From NCBI RefSeq assembly GCF_042676385.1, contig NZ_JBHTHA010000033.1:238526-302525 (forward strand): a stretch of 64,000 bases of DNA, written 5' to 3'. Shown here piece by piece: positions 58,626-64,000 of the stretch (position 1 is its first letter; each line of letters starts with the position of its first letter). Source of the stretch: Paenibacillus_E sp042676385. Lineage in GTDB: Bacteria; Bacillota; Bacilli; Paenibacillales; NBRC-103111. Below the pieces are notes generated by a model. That model ran no database searches. It was given only the letters and a program-made list of their open reading frames with translations, and was not told the DNA's origin. The position numbers were made by a program, and so were the translations under genes.

Positions 58626-59516
58626 ATGAGAACGCTTCGGAGAGAGTCTCCTCTGCATCTGATGCTTGTACCAGGAGAATTGGTTACGCTTATTTATGCA
58701 TACGGTCCAATGGCCGGTATCGTCATGGCTTTCCAGCAATTTGAGCCGTTATCCGGTTTTTTTAAATCGAAATGGGTTGGCTGGGATAATTTCAACTATG
58801 TATTTCATTTGCCGGATTTCAATCAAGTGCTGTGGAATACCATCGTTATCTCCCTTTTCAAAATGGTGCTTTTCCTGATCGTTCCTCTCGTGCTTGCCTT
58901 ATTGTTAAATGAGGTTACGAAGAAATGGTTCTCGCGATTCATCCAATCGAGCATTTTTTTACCGTTCTTTCTTTCATGGACCGTCCTTGGCGGTGTCATC
59001 ATTGAGCTGTTCTCCTTGAATGGACCGGTTAACAGTCTGTTTACGCTAATGGGTTTGAAGCCGGTGCTGTTTATGCTGAATAATGAGTGGTTCAGAGGCA
59101 TCATTATCGGATCGGATGTCTGGAAAGGGATGGGCTACAACATGATCATCATGCTGGCCGCCATCACCGGCATTAACATGAATTTGTATGAAGCTGCTGA
59201 AGTGGACGGAGCGGGAAAATGGAAGCAAATGATCCACATTACGCTGCCGGGGATTGCGCCAGTAGTGATACTTCTGGGCGTCCTGGGTTTAGGCAACATT
59301 CTGAACGCCGGCTTCGAGCAAATTCTAATCATGTATAATCCGACTGTGTATCAAGGATCGGATATTATCGATACGTTCGTCTACCGGTTGGGGATGTTCA
59401 GCCAGCAATTCGGGCCGGCGGCGGCAGTCGGTCTCTTTAAATCCGTGCTCTCTTTGGGCTTGGTCTCAATCTCCTATTACACGGCATATAAGTATAACAA
59501 TTACAGAATATTTTAG
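58626..59516 (+). CDS. LplB-type ABC transporter permease
   Basis: A 296-residue permease with six membrane helices. The opening PLHLMLVPGELVTLIYAYGPMAGIVMAFQQFEP and the EAA loop LYEAAEVDGAGKWKQMIHITLPGIAPV are diagnostic of the LplB group, together with the late YRLGMFSQQFGPAAAVGLFKSV segment. It forms a heterodimer with the next permease. AGGAGG lies eight bases upstream. Confidence 0.94.
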   Translation: MRTLRRESPLHLMLVPGELVTLIYAYGPMAGIVMAFQQFEPLSGFFKSKWVGWDNFNYVFHLPDFNQVLWNTIVISLFKMVLFLIVPLVLALLLNEVTKKWFSRFIQSSIFLPFFLSWTVLGGVIIELFSLNGPVNSLFTLMGLKPVLFMLNNEWFRGIIIGSDVWKGMGYNMIIMLAAITGINMNLYEAAEVDGAGKWKQMIHITLPGIAPVVILLGVLGLGNILNAGFEQILIMYNPTVYQGSDIIDTFVYRLGMFSQQFGPAAAVGLFKSVLSLGLVSISYYTAYKYNNYRIF

Positions 59517-59536
59517 ACCGCTGGAGGATGTGCTTT

Positions 59537-60427
59537 GTGGTATATAGACAGTCGTTTAGCAGAAAACTTTTTGTCGTGTTCAATATCCTGCTGTTAACCG
59601 TCATTACCCTCCTTGGGATCATACCGTTTATTCATTTGCTGTCCGTTTCTCTTAGCTCGAATACGGCTGCAATGGCCGGCGAAGTCAAGCTTTGGCCCGT
59701 CGGTTTCTCTTGGGATGCTTATTTGTATCTTGGGGAAAAGGTGGAGTTCTTCCGATCATTGGGGGTCTCCATCGAACGGGTCATTCTCGGTACGGCAGTC
59801 AACATGCTTCTAGTCTTCATTACAGCTTATCCTCTGGCCAAAACGCCGGAACAATTTAGATCTAGAACGCCGTATGTATGGTTTTTTGCCGTCACCATGT
59901 TTTTTGGCGGAGGACTTATTCCAAGCTATATCATCGTGAAAAACACGGGACTATTGGACTCGATCTGGGCGCTGATCCTGCCGGGTGCCTTGAATGTTTG
60001 GAACATGGTCCTGATGCTTAATTTCTTTAGAGCCATTCCTAAAGAGTTGGAAGAGGCGGCTACCATAGACGGGGCGGGACATTGGAGGATTTTGTGGCAG
60101 GTTTATTTGCCGGTTTCCCTCCCCTCGATCGCAACGATTGGACTGTTTACGATCGTCGGACATTGGAATTCATGGTTTGACGGCATCCTTTATATGAATT
60201 CACCGGAGAAATACCCGCTGCAAACGTACTTATCTACGCTGATTACCGCAATGAATTCCCAAATGACGGCGATTTCAGCCGAACAATTGAAAGTGATGGA
60301 AAACTTGAGCGAGAAGACGCTTCGGACCGCACAAATTTTCATGGGCGCATTGCCGATCATGGTTGTCTATCCGTTTCTTCAAAAGTATTTCGTTAAGGGC
60401 ATGACGGTAGGCAGCGTCAAAGAATAA
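59537..60427 (+). CDS. YtcP/LplC-type ABC transporter permease
   Basis: A permease of about 296 residues with six membrane helices. Landmarks are IIPFIHLLSVSLSSNTAAMAGEVKLWPVGFS, the EAA loop PKELEEAATIDGAGHWRILWQVYLPVSLPS and the ending PFLQKYFVKGMTVGSVKE, all typical of the YtcP group. A GTG start at 59537 is chosen, as GGAGG lies nine bases before it; the ATG at 59528 abuts the ribosome site. It pairs with the LplB-type permease. Confidence 0.93.
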   Translation: MVYRQSFSRKLFVVFNILLLTVITLLGIIPFIHLLSVSLSSNTAAMAGEVKLWPVGFSWDAYLYLGEKVEFFRSLGVSIERVILGTAVNMLLVFITAYPLAKTPEQFRSRTPYVWFFAVTMFFGGGLIPSYIIVKNTGLLDSIWALILPGALNVWNMVLMLNFFRAIPKELEEAATIDGAGHWRILWQVYLPVSLPSIATIGLFTIVGHWNSWFDGILYMNSPEKYPLQTYLSTLITAMNSQMTAISAEQLKVMENLSEKTLRTAQIFMGALPIMVVYPFLQKYFVKGMTVGSVKE

Positions 60428-60467
60428 AGGAAAGATTGAGCGGGGAGACGTAAGGAGATGAACACAG

Positions 60468-61727
60468 ATGAAGAAAGTAAAGGTTGCATTAATTGGAGCC
60501 GGATTAAGAGGCGTTAACTATTTGGAATATGCTTTACAGCATCCTCATGAGGTCGAGGTTGTCGCTGTAGCAGAACCAAATGTTGAACGCAGGGAGAAAT
60601 TTAAAGCAAGACATGCTTTAGCGGATGACCTCTGTTTCAGCACCTGGGAGGAACTGTTCGCCAAACCGAGACTCGCGGATGCGGTGCTAATCTGCACGCA
60701 GGATAAGCAGCATTTCGAACCGACTCTTCAAGCGCTAAATGCGGGATATCATGTTCTTCTGGAGAAACCCATGTCGCCAAATGCGAAGGAATGTGTGCGT
60801 ATGGGAGAAATCGCATCTCAAGCCAACCGGGTTTTTTCCATCTGTCATGTGCTGAGGTACACGAATTTCTTTTCGACAATTAAAGATCTGCTGGATCGTG
60901 GCGCGATCGGCAAGCTAATGTCGATACAGCATAATGAGAATGTAGGCTACTGGCATCAAGCTCATAGTTTCGTTAGAGGGAATTGGCGCAGAAAAGAAGA
61001 ATCCAGTCCGATGATTTTGGCCAAATCCTGCCATGATCTTGATATCCTGCTCTGGCTGGCAGGTTCGGAGTGTGAGATGGTTTCCTCCTTCGGTTCGTTA
61101 TCTCATTTCACCTCGGACCAGGCTCCGGCGGGAGCGCCGGAGCGCTGTCTGGACGGCTGTCCGGTTGCCGATGAGTGTCTGTACTATGCTCCCAAACAAT
61201 ATTTGACGGACGATACGGATTGGCCGACTTCGGCCATTAGCGACGACTCCAGCATGGAAGCGCGTCTGAAGGCGCTGCAGGAAGGTCCCTATGGGAGATG
61301 TGTTTATCATTGCGATAACGATGTCGTCGACCATCAAGTGGTTAATCTGGCATTCGCGGACGGGGTAACGGCCTCGTTTACGATGAATGCATTTACGAAA
61401 GATGTGAGTCGTACCATCAAGCTAATGGGAACCACGGGAGAGATTCGCGGAGCCATGGAGAAGCAGGAGATCGAAGTGCTTCATTTTGGCAGCGGTAAAA
61501 TTGAAAAAATTACATTCGAAGATGCGGGAGGGCATGTTGGTCACGGCGGCGGCGATTTCGGCTTGATCAAAGATTTCCTAAGGCTGGTTAGGGAAGACGG
61601 TAAAAGCCAGGGGCTGACCTCCGCTTACCACTCCGTTCAAAGCCACCTGATGGCATTTGCAGCTGAGCAATCGCGTGAGGAGCACAGTGTCGTCCGCTTG
61701 AAAGATTTTGCGGAAAGCCTCAGGTAA
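60468..61727 (+). CDS. Gfo/Idh/MocA-family NAD(P)-dependent oxidoreductase
   Basis: A 419-residue dehydrogenase. The N-terminal Rossmann domain (KVALIGAGLRGVNYLEYA) binds NAD(P), and the E-K-P motif is present in VLLEKPMSPN. The catalytic domain holds ESSPMILAKSCHDLDILLWLAG, giving the usual Lys/Asp/His set. An insert carries five cysteines in two clusters (RCLDGCPVADECLYY and GRCVYHCDNDVVDHQV) that could bind a metal. The enzyme probably oxidises a sugar or inositol-like product brought in by the preceding importer. It is the last gene of that operon and is followed by a terminator. Confidence 0.92.
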   Translation: MKKVKVALIGAGLRGVNYLEYALQHPHEVEVVAVAEPNVERREKFKARHALADDLCFSTWEELFAKPRLADAVLICTQDKQHFEPTLQALNAGYHVLLEKPMSPNAKECVRMGEIASQANRVFSICHVLRYTNFFSTIKDLLDRGAIGKLMSIQHNENVGYWHQAHSFVRGNWRRKEESSPMILAKSCHDLDILLWLAGSECEMVSSFGSLSHFTSDQAPAGAPERCLDGCPVADECLYYAPKQYLTDDTDWPTSAISDDSSMEARLKALQEGPYGRCVYHCDNDVVDHQVVNLAFADGVTASFTMNAFTKDVSRTIKLMGTTGEIRGAMEKQEIEVLHFGSGKIEKITFEDAGGHVGHGGGDFGLIKDFLRLVREDGKSQGLTSAYHSVQSHLMAFAAEQSREEHSVVRLKDFAESLR

Positions 61728-61733
61728 AATTAA

Positions 61734-61770
61734 AGAGAGGCATGCTCATATAGAAGCATGCCTCTCTTAA
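61734..61770 (+). terminator. Terminator of the LipO-LplB-YtcP-oxidoreductase operon
   Basis: The arms agagaggcatgct and agcatgcctctct pair perfectly across a short loop and run into TAAGAC. Confidence 0.8.
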
Positions 61771-61798
61771 GACTATTGACCAAGCCGGTTGTGAGACA

Positions 61799-63418
61799 TC
61801 AGTGGATGACTTTGATGGTGGAGTCGCCTGAAGCGGTGAAGAGAATCGCATCATCGGACGTAAGCAGGTGCGAGATCGGGTCTGCCAGCGCCAGCACCAG
61901 GTGGCCGGAGTCGTCCAGCACCATCGCCCCGTAATCCTCTTTCTCGTCTAGCTGGCAGACGAGCTTCCCATTCAGAAGCTGAATGCCGTCAAGGCGCTCC
62001 TGCAGCACAAGCGGATCTTCCCCGTCCGGGCTTGCCTGATACAGCCGGTATTTGTTTTCGCCAACGGCTGTTTTATAGTACACTTTGCTGTCAATCCCGT
62101 CAAACCAGGATACGGTGTTTTCGGACAGCTTGCGCTCGCCTGTTCCGTCAAGAGCGGATGCATATAAGGCATTGTCCGCATCCTTGACATAATACAGCTT
62201 ATCCCCCAAAATCCGGAAACGGCTTACTTCCGTGTTTACGATTTTCTTCGTTTCGTTCGTCTTTAAGTCGATTTTATAAATCTTGTTCAAATCGTTGTAA
62301 CCGTCAGAAGGGTTGTAGGTAGATGCCATTATATAAACATCGTCTCCTATAACCTCTGCAGAGTCACCGGCCCCGATGCCGTCGACGATGTAGCCCATAT
62401 TACCTAAGGTGACATACCGGCCGTAAAACAGATTCGGATTTCCGACGGTCTTCCCGAGCTGATCTTTCTGTCCTGGCGCTGCCAGAGACAGGTTACCTTC
62501 CCAATCATTAGGGCCTAGAGCGATGATCAAGGTGCCGTAGGGCGTTTTTTTGAAATCGGTATAGCCGCCTTTTTGCAATTTCATTTCGCCCTTCCCGTCG
62601 TCGTTCACTTTCACATATATATTCGTCCCCATTAGATTTGAGCCTACAAAATAGGAAAACCAGAGCTCGTTATCGAGAATTCGGAAATGCACCCTTTTCC
62701 TCGGGGGTTCGACTCCAAGGAAGTCGTACGAATAAACGAGCTCTTTTTCGGACGGATTTTGAACGGGCGCCCGATATACCTGATTCGTTTTCTCTGTCGT
62801 CTCGGCAAAGTAATAATATCCCTTATACAAGGCAACGTCGTTCTCGCCGGCGGATGCAGGCAGCTCCGGAGTCAGGATCTGCGGGTTATGGGACCGAATG
62901 TCCAGGCCTTCCGCGTCGTCCCAATGGTAATCCCAGCCGAATTCGCCATGCGCAAACCGCCAGGTGAGCGGGAAGTACGTGACATCCCGAAAGCTCAGAA
63001 GCGGATACGGTTCCTTTGAGTTGTCGATCGGTTTGCCATTGATCGAAATGGCCGAGGCGGGAATTTCGGCACTGTAAGAAGCCGTATTCCGATGGTCGGT
63101 TTTATAGGAAGCATACGAGGAGCTTACCCGGCCCTGGACAATGCCTAGCCCGTTCTCCGGTGTCCATTTCGCCTCCAGCCCGAGCAGCCGTGAATCGTAC
63201 CACGTCATCGGAAAATAGGTGATATCTTTGTAAACCAGCAGCGGATATTCGCGATGCTGATTATCCACCGTATGCCCGTTCAGTGATACCTTAAAATCCG
63301 GCAAGATCACCCGCACATCCGCCGAGGCGGCCCTGCTCTCCCCGGCAGGAGCCAGCAAACTGAAACATAATGCAAACACGGCCGCATGGCCGGCCCATTT
63401 CATTCTCACCCAATACAC
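61799..63418 (-). CDS. Exported StalkD and DUF5050-like beta-propeller surface protein
   Basis: A 539-residue protein with a signal peptide (AAVFALCFSLLAPAGESRA). Two StalkD-like repeats follow (VSLNGHTVDNQHREYPLLVYKDITYFPMTW and ISINGKPIDNSKEPYPLLSFRDVTYFPLTW, about residues 45-175). Residues 190-535 look like a six-bladed DUF5050-type propeller (IYKIDLKTNETKKIVN, RFRILGDKLYYVKDADNALYASALDGTGERKL). No catalytic motif is seen; a surface binding role is likely. GTG 63418 has AAGGAG seven bases upstream. Confidence 0.82.
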   Translation of the reverse strand: MYWVRMKWAGHAAVFALCFSLLAPAGESRAASADVRVILPDFKVSLNGHTVDNQHREYPLLVYKDITYFPMTWYDSRLLGLEAKWTPENGLGIVQGRVSSSYASYKTDHRNTASYSAEIPASAISINGKPIDNSKEPYPLLSFRDVTYFPLTWRFAHGEFGWDYHWDDAEGLDIRSHNPQILTPELPASAGENDVALYKGYYYFAETTEKTNQVYRAPVQNPSEKELVYSYDFLGVEPPRKRVHFRILDNELWFSYFVGSNLMGTNIYVKVNDDGKGEMKLQKGGYTDFKKTPYGTLIIALGPNDWEGNLSLAAPGQKDQLGKTVGNPNLFYGRYVTLGNMGYIVDGIGAGDSAEVIGDDVYIMASTYNPSDGYNDLNKIYKIDLKTNETKKIVNTEVSRFRILGDKLYYVKDADNALYASALDGTGERKLSENTVSWFDGIDSKVYYKTAVGENKYRLYQASPDGEDPLVLQERLDGIQLLNGKLVCQLDEKEDYGAMVLDDSGHLVLALADPISHLLTSDDAILFTASGDSTIKVIH

Positions 63419-63420
63419 GT

Positions 63421-63719
63421 CCCCTCTCCTTGAGTCAACATCTCATCATTAGACGAATATTCTTGGAAAAAGTTACAAATAATTCATCGTTTTTGGTGAA
63501 ATCGTGCGGCAAGCCGGAAAGTAAACGGTAGATAGCGAATCTGCAAAGGTCCGCCGAGAGTCTTACTGAACAGCAGTTTCAAATTAATTTACGATTTACC
63601 AACAAAACGTAATCTTGAAAAAGATAGCTATCAACACTCCTGCTAATTTCACAATTCGGAGTGACGATTTATCCACAGATTTGTCGAGTGGCAAGGTCTT
63701 TTTTTTGTGAAGGTGAGAA
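63421..63719. other. Non-coding stretch, no gene seen
   Basis: This 300-base region holds the presumed promoter of the StalkD/propeller gene. I see only a weak inverted repeat (TTACG ... CGTAA near 63590-63615). Toward the right it passes into the decayed StalkD gene end; possible frame fragments (DDLSTDLSSGKV near 63667) hint that the remnant starts earlier. Confidence 0.5.
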
Positions 63720-63815
63720 AGTCACACTAAAAAACACTCATTTTGGCTCGCTCTTCCGCAATTTCGAATGCACATCATGCAACCATCGGCCACTTTCAAA
63801 GAAATGAGGGGGTAA
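63720..63815 (+). pseudogene. Decayed 3' end of a StalkD gene
   Basis: The last codons (RMHIMQPSATFKEMRG, then TAA at 63813) match the C-terminus RMHIMQPSANFKEMSG of the protein encoded at 15917. Upstream, GTCACACTAAA and CTCATTTTGGCTCG match the gene that encodes VTTKSTHFGP, but an 11-base insertion at 63753-63764 and in-frame stops break the frame. No start or signal peptide remains. Confidence 0.75.
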
Positions 63816-63935
63816 ACTCCGGGTCACCCGCTTGACAAAGAACAAAGGTCGTTATTAGTGAATAAGTTTGACGCTAATTTTTGGCGAAATAGCCATATCG
63901 GGGCTCGAAAGAACAAAAGTCCATAAACAACGAAC
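63763..63935 (+). repeat. Gene-tail repeat, copy 2 (inverted relative to 15797-15969)
   Basis: It carries the same stop codon region, CCGCTTGACAAAGAAC, GTTTGACGCTAA, and GGGCTCGAAAGAACAAAAG as copy 1. The outer hairpin arm present at 15773 is missing here. Confidence 0.85.
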
Positions 63936-63957
63936 AGTCGAGTCAGTTTCATAATTC

Positions 63958-63988
63958 AAAACCCTTGCCGTAGCAAGGGTTTTTGGCA
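63958..63988 (+). terminator. Terminator-like hairpin at the window end
   Basis: The arms aaaacccttgc and gcaagggtttt (11 base pairs) surround a CGTA loop and are followed by TGGC. It lies just after the repeated gene tail. Confidence 0.65.
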
Positions 63989-64000
63989 TGAAAAAAAGGA

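Noticed and set aside
58071..58739. 222-codon frame antisense to the LipO-type gene
   Set aside because: It lies opposite a clear lipoprotein gene with signal peptide and family motifs, has no matching family, and runs into the next permease gene.

Overview
The window looks like a chromosomal segment of a spore-forming, soil- or plant-associated Firmicute, most likely Paenibacillus or a close relative. The reasons are: many AraC-type regulators paired with plant-polysaccharide hydrolases; two YesM/YesN-type two-component pairs, each with an ABC sugar importer; copper-amine-oxidase-N (StalkD) surface proteins; Spo0E-like and SpoVB-like sporulation genes; purine-rich ribosome binding sites; and CcpA (cre) sites. 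The taxon is inferred from gene content only. No rRNA, tRNA, CRISPR array, transposase or prophage was seen.

Layout. 1-8.3 kb: the tail of an ABC exporter, a hairpin repeat element, an AraC regulator, a structured-RNA candidate, a proline dehydrogenase, a GH127-type beta-L-arabinofuranosidase with a divergent AraC regulator, a Spo0E-like phosphatase and an AlkA-like glycosylase. 7.3-14.1 kb: a zinc-starvation locus holding two CobW/G3E GTPases, a small [2Fe-2S] protein, the repressor Zur, the ZnuCBA importer behind Zur boxes, and a cysteine-poor ribosomal protein L33. 14.2-21.4 kb: a multi-pass PDZ-Lon protease, a StalkD protein with a repeated 3' tail, an AraC regulator and a GH78 alpha-L-rhamnosidase, then a short hydrophobic peptide resembling a type I toxin. 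21.6-26.7 kb: an HxlR regulator, an OmpR/histidine-kinase pair and a DUF6220/MFS/DUF2306 efflux operon. 26.9-34.6 kb (mostly minus strand): cell-wall and sporulation genes (Amidase_2 protein, S66 LD-carboxypeptidase, SpoVB-like flippase, Amidase_6 protein, NlpC/P60 lipoprotein, PspC, DUF2238).

35.5-45.8 kb is one saccharide-use locus: ABC lipoprotein, two permeases, YesM kinase, YesN regulator and a convergent 1150-residue secreted beta-helix enzyme; cre sites lie before the lipoprotein gene and before the enzyme gene. 45.9-52 kb: polysaccharide deacetylase, a MarR/MFS operon with a perfect palindromic operator, a gene remnant, small unknowns and a polar amino-acid ABC importer. 52.1-61.7 kb: a secreted beta-propeller protein and a second YesM/YesN plus LipO/LplB/YtcP-type importer with a Gfo/Idh/MocA dehydrogenase. 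61.8-64 kb: a StalkD/propeller surface protein, a decayed StalkD gene end and an inverted copy of the 15.8-16.0 kb tail.

The least explained material is non-coding: (i) a hairpin element at two loci (301-505 and 9493-9690) with the same 52/62/52-base spacing; (ii) a second dispersed repeat at 9684 and 26745; (iii) a 173-base inverted gene-tail repeat 48 kb apart; (iv) a multibranched RNA fold at 1484-1570.
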